NCBI GenBank assembly: GCA_963702995.1 | Contig: OY969783.1 | Coordinates: 1,116,001-1,180,000, forward strand | Reading direction: 5' to 3' | DNA length: 64,000 nt | From: MFD04580-c1 sp963702995 | GTDB lineage: Bacteria > Planctomycetota > Phycisphaerae > Tepidisphaerales > Tepidisphaeraceae | Shown: positions 17,181-28,600 of the stretch, one piece after another | Position numbering within the stretch: position 1 is the stretch's first letter | Layout of the letters: each line of letters opens with the position of its first letter | Notes under the pieces: generated by a model | Told to the model about the DNA's origin: nothing | The model's database searches: none | What the model saw: the letters and a program-made list of their open reading frames with translations, nothing else | Translations under genes and position numbers: made by a program

Positions 17181-18611
17181 TCAGAATCGGTATTCGTTCA
17201 ATCGCCGCACGACACCGAAATGAGCGAGCAGCGCGGCCGCCAGGATCATGGCGATGACCCAGGGCTTTGCATTCTCGACTTCGTCGAAGCCTCTGGACAC
17301 ACCCCGATCGAACTCCGTCTGATTGATGCTGATCACGTCGCCGATCGCGGCGTCAACGGAATTCTGGGCGGCCTGCGCCCTTCCGGTCCTGAGTCGAGGC
17401 AATGCGCGACGGCCGCGTCATGCATGCCGTCGCGCTCGGCGCGGTTCACCCGCTTGCACAGGTCGCGGTAGGCGAACTGCGCGGAGCCATTCCACGGCGG
17501 CCTCTTTCTCGCCAGAGAACGTGATGTTTCGAAGCTCGGCGGCCAGGCTCCCGGTGAAGCCCTGGGGGAGGCCCCGATCGACCTGAGCGGCGAGCGAGTC
17601 GGCCGTCTCCCCGAACGGGATCGAAGCGAGCCGCGCCATGTCGGCATCGAAGGACTCCGCCGCGGTCTGGCGGAACCGCGGGTCGAGCAGCGATAGCGTC
17701 AGTTGGCCCTGGGCGTCGGCGACATCGGCACGGGCATGCCAGAGCTGGGCGAGACTGTCGAACGCGTCCTCCTTCACCACCTTCAGGTCATGGGCCTCCG
17801 CGGTCACGCGGCCCAGCGTCGCGATCACCTGAAAGCCAACAACGAGCGTCGCAAGCAGCAACAACGGGCTGATGCGGCGGTGCATCCGTAACTGGATGAA
17901 CCCCTGCGCCACAATCAGCGTCGCCAGCAGAATCAGGGCGAAGAAGCAGAGCGAAGCCGATCCCCACGCCGATTCGCTCCGCTGGCGCTCATAGGCGGAC
18001 TCCAACGCCCGCTGGTTCGCCTGTCCCAGCGCATCGGCCGCCGGCATGAGGGTGACGCGCATGATGTCGTCCGCTTTTTTCAGCGCCGACAACCCGTCGG
18101 CCCCGGGCCGATTGCCGAGAACGCGCGCTTCGGCGACGGCGGTGTCGTAACTTGCGGCGCCGGTGAGGAGCGTCCGGATGGGGAGCCGTTCGGCGTCGCC
18201 ATAGGTGATGTTTTCGGCGGCCGTAAGGATCCCGTCGCTCACCTTCGACCGGCGGACCGCAAACGCGTCGGCGGCGCCAGGGGCCTCGCCCGCTCGCCCC
18301 AGGAACTCGCGCGCCACCTGGAGATGCGCTTCGGCGAGGTTCCACTTGATCAACTGGGCGGCGATGACACTCGGCCCCGAGTCGCGGCCGATAGACTGCA
18401 TTTCCGCCCTGTGTCGATCGACCGCGATGACGGCCATCCACGCCGTGAGGATCGAAAACGCCCAAGTCGCGACCATCATCCCCTTGAGAGCCAGCGGCGT
18501 GGTCATCTCAATGTTGGAAAAGAGGCGGAAGCCCAGGCCGCTCCCGAGCCGGAGCGACGGGCCAATTGTCGAAGCGAGCTTGCCACGCGGTATCAAATGG
18601 ATCTGGCTCAT
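17181..18611 (-). CDS. four-TM sensor-like membrane protein (GlnX-like topology), frameshifted
   Basis: About 475 residues across three frames. Layout: a TM helix (MMVATWAFSILTAWMAVIAV), an extracytoplasmic helical domain of about 170 residues, two adjacent TM helices (SLCFFALILLATLIVAQG and PLLLLATLVVGFQVIATL), a second helical domain of about 150 residues, and a final TM (WVIAMILAAALLAHFGV) ending at NEYRF. Frame changes near 17480 and near 17400 join SGEKEAAVEWLR to FAYRDLCKRVN and on to RLRTGRAQAAQNS. Its start overlaps the FHA gene stop (ATGA). As I recall, GlnX, the membrane partner of actinobacterial PknG, has this topology; homology is inferred from layout and context only. Confidence 0.65.
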
Positions 18612-19354
18612 GACCGCACCTCTTGCACGGTAATCCGCGTCGCCGCGCCAATGCCCAGGACGTCCCCGTCCTTCAACACACGGTCAACGCCCGGGAGAAG
18701 CGATTCTTCGTTCAATGTCGTGCCGTTGGCCGAGGAAAGGTCACGTACCCGAAGCGACCCATCGGCGCCACGCAGCAACATCGCATGACGGCGCGAAACC
18801 CCAACATCGTGGTAGATCGGGACCTGCAGTCGCACGCCCGGCGTCGCGCGGCCGATCAGGCTGTCGGCTTCGAACAGCGGGAAGGTCTGCGGCGGATGCG
18901 CCGTCGCCGCGACCGGCAGCGGCACGCCGGTCTCGTCCACGGTTGATGCGGACGTCTGGACCCGGATCTGCCAGCGAATCGCCGCCTGATGCGCGTCCGG
19001 CGAAGCGCCTTGGCCAAGTGAGGCCGCGGGCGGGCCGCCAGCGCCCTGGGCACCCGCCGATCGGGGTGGCGATGAAGCGGGTTGCGATGGAGCGGACGGC
19101 GTCGGCTCTGGGGGCGCCGGCAACGGCGGGATGCCCGCCTGCTTGGTTCGAAAGTTGTAGCCGCACACCTCGCAATAAATGAATTGTCTCGCCTCCGGCG
19201 CTGCGCCGCAGGAGGGGCATGTGATCGGCGCAACCTCCACCACCCCCGGTCCGCTTGGCGCCGGCTGGGCGGCCGCCTCGCGCGTCATCTCCATGCCGCA
19301 GACGGAGCAAAAGTCATTCGATTCCGAAACATGATCTTGTGGGCACCGGGGCAT
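18608..19354 (-). CDS. double zinc-ribbon FHA-domain protein
   Basis: A 248-residue protein. Two N-terminal zinc ribbons (CPQD...CSVCG and CPSCG...CEVCG) occupy residues 1-70, followed by a Pro/Ala-rich linker and a C-terminal FHA domain (about 155-245). The phosphothreonine-binding motifs are all visible: LIGRATPG, SRRHAML and LSSANGT. It should bind threonine-phosphorylated partners in the cytoplasm. In actinobacteria the FHA protein GarA/OdhI is the main substrate of PknG; this one lacks an obvious N-terminal ETT peptide but sits in a PknG operon, so it is the probable reader or substrate. Confidence 0.85.
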   Translation of the reverse strand: MPRCPQDHVSESNDFCSVCGMEMTREAAAQPAPSGPGVVEVAPITCPSCGAAPEARQFIYCEVCGYNFRTKQAGIPPLPAPPEPTPSAPSQPASSPPRSAGAQGAGGPPAASLGQGASPDAHQAAIRWQIRVQTSASTVDETGVPLPVAATAHPPQTFPLFEADSLIGRATPGVRLQVPIYHDVGVSRRHAMLLRGADGSLRVRDLSSANGTTLNEESLLPGVDRVLKDGDVLGIGAATRITVQEVRS

Positions 19355-19404
19355 TGGGATCTCCAGACTTTCTCAGGCGGCGCGGGGCGACTGGAGTCAT
19401 TCAC

Positions 19405-20703
19405 TCAAGCGCCCGGCGGCGTGGCGGCCGCGGCCCCCTTTGGGATGCGCGCGGTCTTGGTCGAGCGCGTGTCGAGCGCGAACTCATCTTCCTTGCGAAC
19501 GCCTTTTCGCAGACGAACGGTCCCCAGCTTCTCGTCCTCCACCTCCACCACGTTCCGAAGGAGCTTCATCGTCTGCGGGTTCGACTCCGCCGCGATCTGC
19601 ACCGCGCGGCCCAGCAGCGCCGTGGCCGCCGGCTCGTTCCCAGCGGCACGGGCCTTGAGCCCGCGCTGGATAGTGTCGGCCAGCTCAGCCTGCCCGGTGT
19701 AGTGCGCCACGTCGGGGTGGATGACGGCGGACTGCGTCTCGTCGTCGGTCCACTGGGCCAAAACCATCGACTCCGACAACTTCGTCTCCACGCCGCGGCC
19801 ACCGACGATCAGGCTGACGCGCCCCGCGCACATCCTTTGCCCAATCCCCGCCGGCTTGACGCGAATGCTCAGGTGATAGTCGCGCTTCTCTTCGCCCCAC
19901 GCTCCCGTAGGGAAGTCGATCGCCTGGGCGTTCGACGGGGACGGCCGCGACTGCGGGGTGAGGTCGATCGTCTCCGGATAGACGAGCCGGCAGAACTCGA
20001 CGGCCGCCCCCACCGGCGCCCAGACCCTCAGCGAGACGTCGGCGACCGACTTGGAGCTGGCCGAGGCCAGCACAGCGCGGAAATCGGCCTGGATGTCCCG
20101 TGGGGCCGGGATGATGTCTACCGTCCCGAGCAGGCGGCTGGAGATCATCCGAAGCTGGTCTGGCACCCAGTCGGTGCCGATGCCGCGAGCGTCACACTGG
20201 AACTGCCGCTGGCACGACTGGACGACACGCTGCAGTTCCGACTCCGGCTCGCTCTCGTTGCGGCCGTCGGTCAGCAACAGCGCGTGGCGGATCGACCCTG
20301 GCGGCGCCGACTGTAACTGGGCCCCCGCCGCCACCAGCCAGGTTGACATCGCCGTCCCGCCGTCGGCGTGGAGTTGGGCGACCGCGCGGCACGCGGCTTC
20401 CCTTGTGGGCTGCGACACAACCGAGAGCGGCCAGGCCACGTGCGCCGTCTCGCTGCCGGCGATGACGCAGAACATCGCGCCGTCCGGCAGAAGGCGAATC
20501 GCGCTTTGCACCGCGCGGATCGCCGCTTCCAGCTTGCTCCCCCCCATCGACCCCGACGTATCGATCAGCAACGCTTCGGCAAGCGGCCCACTACTCGGGG
20601 CGGCGACCGGTTTCGATGAGGTGATGCTCACGACCGCATGGACGTGCTCACCGTCGCGCGGCAGGTAAGGGTTCTGCGACACTTGCATCGTAAACTCAGC
20701 CAT
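19405..20703 (-). CDS. von Willebrand factor A domain protein
   Basis: A 432-residue protein with a full VWA domain in the N-terminal half: the MIDAS motif is DTSGSMGGSK near residue 45, with the downstream metal-site elements DGGTAMSTW and LLLTDGRNESE. A beta-rich C-terminal half follows. No signal peptide is present, so it is cytoplasmic and could organise or present the other components through metal-dependent contacts. The start at 20703 lies one base after the PP2C stop, indicating tight coupling. The VWA-PP2C-kinase association recurs in bacterial Ser/Thr kinase loci. Confidence 0.85.
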   Translation of the reverse strand: MAEFTMQVSQNPYLPRDGEHVHAVVSITSSKPVAAPSSGPLAEALLIDTSGSMGGSKLEAAIRAVQSAIRLLPDGAMFCVIAGSETAHVAWPLSVVSQPTREAACRAVAQLHADGGTAMSTWLVAAGAQLQSAPPGSIRHALLLTDGRNESEPESELQRVVQSCQRQFQCDARGIGTDWVPDQLRMISSRLLGTVDIIPAPRDIQADFRAVLASASSKSVADVSLRVWAPVGAAVEFCRLVYPETIDLTPQSRPSPSNAQAIDFPTGAWGEEKRDYHLSIRVKPAGIGQRMCAGRVSLIVGGRGVETKLSESMVLAQWTDDETQSAVIHPDVAHYTGQAELADTIQRGLKARAAGNEPAATALLGRAVQIAAESNPQTMKLLRNVVEVEDEKLGTVRLRKGVRKEDEFALDTRSTKTARIPKGAAAATPPGA

Positions 20704-20704
20704 G

Positions 20705-21777
20705 TCAGGCGCTCCTCTCGGCCGCCGGGCCGTCATTCACGGTCAACACAGCAACTGTGACGTTGTCATGCCCGCGGTTGCGGCATGCCCCGTCCACCAG
20801 GGCGCGGGCCAGAGCCAGGGCGTCGGATGCCGGCGGGCATTCCGCCACCCAGCGCAGGACCAGGTCGGGCAAGGCCTGGCCGGCGACACCGCAGTCCCAG
20901 AACCCGTCCGAGCAGATCAACAGGCGGCCCGGAAGCGGCAATTCGTCCCCCAGCCCGAAAATTCCGATCGAAGGCTCATCCATCGGCAACCCGGCCGGCC
21001 CGCCAAGCGTCCGGGTGATCGCCCGCGCATGGGGGTGGCGCAACGCTTCATCCAGCGGCAGCTCGCCGCTCGCCGTGACCTCGTTGAGCCAGGAGTGGTC
21101 GCGGGTCAATAGGCGAAGCGCGTTCGAATCCAGCCAATAGGCGCGGCTGTCGCCCAGCCAGGCGATCGCCAGACGGCCGCGGCAACGGATCGCCGCGACG
21201 ACCGTTGTCTCCGGCGGGTCGGCCGCGACGGCCGGGTCGCTGGCGAGTGCGCGAACCGCAAGGTCCGCCGAGGCGATCGCGTCTCGAAGCGCGGATCGAA
21301 GCCGTGCGTCCAGATCGCCTGCCGCCCCATCGGGATTAACGCCGGCGAGCGCCGCGCCGATCAGCCCCGCCGTCAGCTTCGCCGCGCGATCCGGCCGTTG
21401 CGAGTGCGAAACCCCGTCGCAGACGACCGCAACGTCCACACCGGGCGTGGCGGCGACGACAAAGAAATCCTCGTTCCGGTGGCGGGCGCGCCCCAGGTCG
21501 CCGCAACCGGCGAGATCGGAACTCGCGGCCGCGTCAACGCGATCTGCGATGACGCTGGCGGCGTCGATCCCGCAGGCCGGGCAGAACGACGCGTCCGGAT
21601 CGGCGGCCGCCGCGCCACAGTGGCGGCAGGCGGCGCCGCGGACATTGGCCACCTGCGGCGCCGCCGCGCGGGCGCGCTGGCCAGGATCGTTCCCCCCGCG
21701 CGTTGCAGCGTGGCCCCGCAGTCTTCACAGAAGCGGGCGTTGGGTTGCTGATCCAGATGACAGTCGGGGCATTTCAT
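20705..21777 (-). CDS. zinc-ribbon PP2C-type protein phosphatase, frameshifted
   Basis: Metal-dependent Ser/Thr phosphatase of about 355 residues. An N-terminal piece with a zinc ribbon (KCPDCHLDQQ...CEDCG) is in a different frame from the rest, which carries a second ribbon (CRHCG...CPACG) and the PP2C core: RARHRNEDFF, VAVVCDGVS, WLGDSRAYW, ICSDGFWD and RGHDNVTVAVL. All metal-binding aspartates are present. The frame change lies near 21650-21690. In the operon it would reverse PknG-type phosphorylation. Confidence 0.85.
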
Positions 21778-21836
21778 AGAGGAGGCCATTGAAGAAGGGC
21801 GCACGCGAAATCAACCGCTCTGTCGCCGCGACGCTG

Positions 21837-24057
21837 TCACGCCCAGGTCCAGGGGCGGATGCGGTTGGCCTCATCGATCAGCGCGAGCTGTCGATCGCGT
21901 CGCGGCTCGAGCTTGGCCACCTGGCGGAGCGCTTCTTCCAGGGCGAAACGGATGGATCGTTCGCCTAGCGGCCGGCCGAAAAGTTGGTGGCCGTTGCCGG
22001 CGATCGCATTGCGGCCGGTCAGGGCCTCCAGCGCGCTGCCCAACACCTCGGCGCAGACGCGCCAATTCGATCCCTTCCAACGGCATCGCCTCAATGACCT
22101 GGGCGGCCTGGCAGAGGTCGTCGGCTCCGGGCGGCGCCGGGCGCGACCCGGCCAGCACCCGTGCCCGGGCGGCCTGGGCCTTCAGATAGAGGCTCGACGT
22201 TGAGGGCACCCGGCAGTACGCGGCCGCGGCGCCATGCCGATCGCCGGCATGGCTTAAGCAGCGGGCAAGCCCGAAGGCCGCGGTCGCCAGGGACGGGTCG
22301 CTCCGGGACGCGAGATCGTACAGCCGCGTCGCGGCGGCGTGGTCGCCAAGCGCTTCGGCCGCCATGGCCAGCGCTACCTTGTGGGGCGCCTCGCCAGGGT
22401 GGGTGCTGCACAGGGCGTCGAACAAGCCGTGGGCCGCCGCGTGGTGCAGTTGGTGCAGGCGGCTGACGCCCCGCCACCAGGTCAGGCGCCAATCTCCCGC
22501 GCAGCTCTTTTCGAGCCCCGACAGCGTCGCTTCGGCGGCATGGAACTGGCCGGCGCGAGCGGCATCGGCCGCCATCCGGAGGGGGATGTCGATGGAGTTT
22601 GGCCACTTCTTTTTCGCGGCCTGGAGCATCGCCGCGCGCTGGGCCGGGTCAGTGACGGCGGCAACGGCGAGCACTTCTCCGGCGCCGCTGTCGTCCGGGT
22701 CGATGCGCGGCTCGGGCAGAAAGCGCGGGTTGGCCTGGGTAATGTCCGCGTCCGCCGGGATCGGGGGCTCGCCGCCGAAGAGGGTGCTTTCGGCCGGGCG
22801 GGCCGGCGGCTGGCCCGTCTCCACCACCACGACTTCACGCAGGACGCCCGCGAGCTGCTCGGCCATCTCGTCGGCCGAGGCAAACCGAAGGTCGGGCCGC
22901 GGCGCCGTCGCCCGCAGCAGAAAGCGATAGAGCGATTCATGCTTCGCCAGCAGCGGCTGATCCTCGGGCGCGGGGAGCGTATGCTCGAAGAAACTCTGGA
23001 AGCGGAACTCCATCAGCAGGACGGCGAGCGTTCGGCCGACCGTGTAAAGGTCGCTGGCGACCGTCGGCCCTTCGGCGATTTCCGGCGCGCTGTAGCCGCG
23101 CGTGCCGTAGATGTCGCCGGCGGTGTCGGCGAGCATGCGGACGCCGCCCATGTCGATCAGCTTCACGTCGGGCGGCTCGCCCTCGATCATGAAGTTGTCG
23201 GGCTTGAAATCGCAATAAACCAGCCCGCGATCGTGCAGGTACGAAAACGCGCCCAGGATGCGATGGACGTAAGCGATCGCCTCGGCCGGCGGGAGCGGCC
23301 CGCGCGACTTGCGGACCTCCTTCAGGGTCGTCCCCCCGACGTACTCCATGACGATGAAGCCTTCGGCCCCCCGCTTCACGAAGTTGTAAATGCCGACGAT
23401 GTTCGCGTGCTTCACCGAGGCGAGGAACTGCCGTTCCGCGACCGCGGCGGCGGCCGCCGATTCGTCAGCGCTGTTCAGCAGCCCTTTGAGCACCACCCAC
23501 CGGTTAAGCGTCGCGTCCCGCGCCAGGTAGATCCACCCCAGCCCCCCGTAGGCGAGGCAGCCCTTCACCTCGTACTGCTCGCAGACCACGTCGCCCCGCG
23601 AAAGCGTGGGGACGAAAGAGTAGAACGTGCCGCAACTGGGGCAGTGGCCCGACAGGCGGCGGTTCAGCGGGGTCGGGTTACCCTGCTCGTCATGGCAGTT
23701 GGGGTTGCCGCAGAACCGTTTGTGATCCGGCACCTTCGGGTCCGTCATCACGATTAGTTCCGGGCTCAGCTCCGGCAGGCCCGGGACGTTGACCATCCCC
23801 AGGCCCAGGTGCCGGCGCGTGGTCGAGCGGCCGGTCCCGCCGCGGCCGGTCGAAGACGTCAGCGCCGTCGCCGTTGAAAGCGACGCCGTCACGGACGACG
23901 CCGCGCGGGTCGCCCAGGTCTGCGAAGGCAGCGCCGGCGCGATAGCACGCGACGCGCCGTCGGTCGGCACGCCCGCGGGCGCGAGGCCGCACCGATCGCA
24001 AAAGCCCTGATCGATCGTCCCGCCACATCCGGCGGACTGACACCATTGGGTTGACAT
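21837..24057 (-). CDS. pknG: PknG-type serine/threonine protein kinase with TPR domain, frameshifted near the C-terminus
   Basis: About 740 residues, matching the 750 of Mycobacterium PknG and its order: a rubredoxin-like metal site (FCGNPNC and HCPSCG, residues 115-141), a kinase domain (about 157-415) and TPR-like helices to the end. Kinase motifs: AYGGLGWIYLA loop, WVVLKGLL (lysine), IVMEYVGG hinge, YCDFKPDNFM catalytic loop, LIDMGGV in place of DFG, and GYSAPEIAEGP. The non-HRD catalytic loop and DMG are PknG-like. An extra zinc ribbon (WCQSAGC...CDRCG) starts at residue 6. The frame changes near 22060-22080; the restored tail ends at 21837. No TM helix, so it is cytoplasmic. Confidence 0.87.
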
Positions 24058-24109
24058 GTTCAAGGGCCCCCGGCCGCCGTTCCCGGCGCCGCAAGCGGCT
24101 CGATCGAGC

Positions 24110-25334
24110 CTAGAGAAGTTGTTCCTGATAGCGGGCGACGCGCTCGGCCAGGCGCGCCATCGGCGTCGGCCGTCGGGCCAGCAGCTCGACGACTTCGCTC
24201 GACAGCGCCGCCAATGCCGGCTCCTCGCCCGCGCCCCGGTTTCGCGCCTTGGCTTGCAGCGCGCCGAACATGCCGCACAGATCCTCACGGGTGCGCAGCG
24301 CCGCGACGTCGGCGTCGAGCGACGCCTGGTTGACGGCCCGAAATTCCGCGGCCGCCGCATGCCAGCCGCGCAGCGCGATCGAGCGCTGGTGCGACATCCC
24401 CGCGTACAAGAGCCCTTCGCAGCGTTCCGCACCAATGTTCCAGTTCGGCGACTGCGGTCTCCTCCGATGGGGCCGGCGCCGACGGGGGCCGCAGCGTATC
24501 TATTTTAAGAACGCGCTCCCCATGCGCGGCCGCCGCGCGGTTACGCAGGTCGCGGAGCGCGTGGACGGCCGCCTCCGCGGCACTCAATAGCCTGTCCGCC
24601 TCTTCCCGCGCCCGATTGGCCTGTCGCGCCTGTTCCGCAAGCCGTGTGACATCGGCGGCCACGCCTTCGAGGCGGCCCCGCGTGCCGACAGGGTCGGCTT
24701 CTGCGGCCGCTTCCAATTGGCGAACCTTGGCCGCTAATTCAGGCACGCGCGTCGCCAGCGCCGGCGCGACCCCCGCCTGCGCCTGCAACCGGCCCAGGTC
24801 CGCTTGAACGGCGGCCAGCCCGGCGGCGACGGCATCGCTGGCCGATTGCATCGCCAGAACGCTATCCCGTGCGAGCCGGAACTGACCGAGCATTTCCTGC
24901 AACAATTGGCCAGGCGACGTGGAGACCGCCCGCCGCGTTTCGCGGAGCAGTTCGCGCTCCTCGGCCGGCGTCATCTCGGCCCCGACCTCGATCGACGGCC
25001 CGTTCAGCAGGCGCTCCATGTCGAGCAGACGGGTACGCGTGACGGTAAGAAGGTTGATAGACGCCCGCAACGATTCGACTTTTGCGACCATCTCCCCGAG
25101 CAAGCCAAGCTGGCCCCGCACCCACGCGATCCGCCCCAGGGCATCGGCGGCCGCCGTCGCTGTCTCGCCAGCGAGCGCAGCGCCCCCGCCCAGGAACCGC
25201 CCGCTGACCGGTAACTCAAGGAACTCCGAGAGGTTCGCGTCAGCCAGTCGCAATTTCTCGCGCCACTGCGCTAGTTGCGCGTCTATATCACTAAGCGTCA
25301 TGGATTTGCCGGGCGGGTTGTTGAACCCATCCAT
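24110..25334 (-). CDS. coiled-coil protein, first gene of the PknG operon, frameshifted
   Basis: About 405 residues, almost entirely helical and Ala/Glu/Arg/Leu-rich with heptad patterning (SDIDAQLAQWREKLRLADAN, VADVTRLAEQARQANRAR). The main frame runs from the start to about 24420; a second frame then continues from LYAGMSHQRSIALRGW to the end at 24110. Start choice is uncertain between 25364 (GTG), 25334 and 25301. It lies 52 bases upstream of the kinase on the same strand and may be a scaffold or substrate. No family recognised. Confidence 0.65.
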
Positions 25335-25655
25335 CCCTCGAATGATGCTAACGCCGTCACCCACTCCGAGGAATTACAAAGATCAGCCCCCCGTGTAACG
25401 TGAACGATCGACGGTCGTTGAATTCGCCTCAAGGTACGATTTTACCACGAGTTGCGGACATGCGGAGGCATGGGTTCCCGTGCACGGCGTCGCCTTGACC
25501 GTCAATCGACGAGCGATTGGCATGCGATGGCCGACCGACGACGCCCGGCATGGGGTCGCGGGGCGCAACATTGCCGCGGCCGACCGCAGATCTTCGGCGA
25601 CATCGGTGAACAGCCGCCCCCGGGCGAGCGAGCCTGGTGGCATGGCGGCCTAAGT
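25335..25655. other. intergenic region without a supported gene
   Basis: About 320 bases between the secretin stop and the start of the signalling operon, both on the minus strand. It must contain the operon promoter if the two are independent, but no clear box pair was found. Confidence 0.4.
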
Positions 25656-28600
25656 TTAGTGCGCGGAGGACGGCTTCGTTTCGATGGCCGGCACCGCCAC
25701 CGGGTCGATGGCGGCGGGGCGCGTCGTGATGTCGGTCGAGCCGCGCTCCATGCCGCGCAGGTGCTCCTTAAACGTCCCCGGCTGCACGGCGTTGGGCGTC
25801 AGCGTCGTGCCGCGGATTTCCTGATCAGTCATCGGCTTGAGCAGGTCCGGCTGCAGCGCGACGTGGGGCGTCAAAAAGATGAGCAGTTCCGTCTTCGTCT
25901 TGGTCGCCTGCTGTCGGCTGAAGATCGGACCCAGCATCGGGAGGTCGCCCAGAAGAGGCACCTTTGCAATCGTCTGCGTCTTGCGGTCCTCCATCAACCC
26001 GCCGATCACGATCGTGTGCCCGTTCTTGACGCCGACGCGGCTCTCGGCGCTGCGCTTGGCGATCACCGGCGCTGAGGCGTTCTGGCTGATCGGGACGCTC
26101 GTCCCCGTCAACTGGCTGATCTCCGGCGCCACGTCCATGATCACCTGGCCGTCCGGGTTGATGTGCGGCGTCACGTTCAGAATGATGCCCACGTCCTGAT
26201 ACTCAATCGTGTTGATCGTCTGGCCCAGGTCGGTCGTGCGGCTGTTGGTGATAAAGGGCACCTCCTGCCCCACCGTGATGCTCGCAAGTTGGTTGTCACT
26301 TGCAAGGATGTACGGGCGAGAGAGCACGTCGAGTTTCCCCATCGTCGCCAGCGCATGCAGCGTCGCGGTGACGTTTGTTTCGACGAGGTTCACCACCAGG
26401 CCCCCTTCGGCGGTGGCGGCGGCCGCGTTGCCGAGGTTCGTGCCCAGCGACTGGCCGTTCCCGTTGGTCCGGCGGTTCAGGACCGAAAAATCGACCCCCA
26501 GGTCGGCGGAGTCGTCGTGCGTCACCTCGGCCACCAGCACCTTGATGAGCACCTGGGGCACCGCTCGATCCAGCTCTTCGATGATCTGTTTGACGCGCTC
26601 CTGGTACTTCGTCGCGGTGGTCACCAGGAGCGAGTTGGTGTCCTGGTCCGCGACGACGTAAACCTGCCCCGTCAATTCCGTGACGGCTCGCATCGAGCCG
26701 GGCGAGAGTTGCTGATTCCCCTGCCCCGCGACGTTCCCGAGCCCGGGATAGCCGCCGCCGTAGCCAACGCCGAAGCTATTCGACTGCGTGCCCCGCCGTG
26801 AGCCAATGCCCGTCCCGCCGCTCGCGCCGCCGAACGCGCCCAGGCCCGCCCCCGCTCCGAACGCCGCATTCGCGCCGTTCACCCCGCCGCCCCGCTGCAA
26901 CGACTGACCCGCGCGGCCCCCGGCCGTGGCGGACTGCGGCCCCACTGTGCCGAAAAGCGTGTTCATCACCGCTTCAATGTTCGCCGATTGGCCGTTCTTA
27001 AGATGGTAGATGAAGAACGATTCAGTCGAGACGGGGTTGCCATCGAGCTCTTTGATCACGCCTTCGACGTCGGCGATCATCTCCGGAGGCGCTGAGACAA
27101 CGACCGAGTTCGTTCGGTCATCGGAGGCGATGGTGAGCCGCGCCCGGCGCTGCCTGTCGGCCACCGTGCTGTTGTCGCCGGGCGCCTTGGCCGTCCCGGG
27201 AACGGCGGTCGGGTCGTCCGTCTTGTAGAGCGAAGTCAGCAGCCGCACGGCGGCCGACGCGTCCGCGTACTTCAGCGGGTACATCTTCGTCACCGGCGCG
27301 CTCGCGGGGTTCACGTCGAGCAGCTTCAGCACGCCCTCGACCACCTTGATCGTCTCCTTCGGAGCGGTCACCACGATGGCGTTGATTCGGTCATCGGCCG
27401 CCGCGTTGACGCGCACGTTGACGGCCTGGTCAGGCGTCTGCAATTGCCTTCGCCAGTTCCCACCGTCCGGTGTGGCCGGCTTGTTGTCTTCCGGCCGGAA
27501 GATCGTCGTCAGCAGCTTGGCGGCCGCGGTGGCGTCGGCATAGGTCAACGTGAGGACCTTCACCTCGGTGACGTCCGACGGGTTGACGTCCAGATGCTTG
27601 ATGATGTCGTCGATGATCTTGAGCGTATCGGCCGGCGCGGTCACGACAAGCGTATTGCTCCCCGCGTCGGCCGCGGCGACCACGCGCGCCTTGAGTTGAT
27701 CGTCACGCTTCGGTGGCGGCGCATCGGGGTTGCGCGGCCCTTCATCCGGCGATTTGAAGACGGCGGTAATCAACTTAGCGGCGGCGACGGCATCAGCAAA
27801 CTTCGGGGAGTACAGCCGAATCTCCTCGGTCTTCTCTGGGTTGGATTCGAGTTCCTTCAGCACATTTTCCACGAGCGCCATCGCTTCGCGCGAGCCCGTG
27901 ACGAAAAGCGTATTGGTTCGATCGTCGGCGACCGCGTTGATCTTCGCGCGCGACGCCTGCTCCTGCGGCTCGCGCTGCTTCCCATCCGACGGGCGCACCT
28001 GCGGGTCTGGCGGCGGCCGCAAGATCGACAGGATGAGCTTCGCCGTTGCGACCGCGTTCGAATTCTTCAGCGGGAAGCTGCGGAACTCGGCGTTGGAGGG
28101 CTCGTTCTTGTCCAGTTCGCTGATGATCTGCACTACGCGGCGGATGCTCGACGACACATCGGTGATGATAATCGCGTTGCTCCCGCCGTTGGCGGTGACG
28201 TCGGCGTCGGTGCTGAACAGCGGCGTCAGGTCCGTGCGCAGCTTGACCGCGTCGATGTTCTTCACGGGGATCACCTGGGTGATCAGTTCGTTGGTCGGCT
28301 CGATCTCCGCTGGGTCGGCACCGAAATGGACAGGCACGCTCTGATGCCGCGCCTTGTCCGCGGCGACAACGCGGAGCGTGCGCCCGGCTTTTATGACCGT
28401 CAGCCCATTCACCCGCAGCACTGTATCGAGCAGCAGGACGGCCTCATCCCCGGAGATCGGCTGGCTGCTGAGAACCGTCACGCGGCCGTCAACCGGCGCA
28501 TCCTTGATAATGATGTACCCGGCTGCCTGGGACAGGTGCTCCAGGACCGAATCAATCGGCACATCCTTGAAGTTCAGGACGATCTTCGGCGCTGTCCCCG

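Noticed and set aside
22339..23757. 472-codon plus-strand open frame
   Set aside because: Entirely opposite the PknG-type kinase, with charged shadow composition and no domain.
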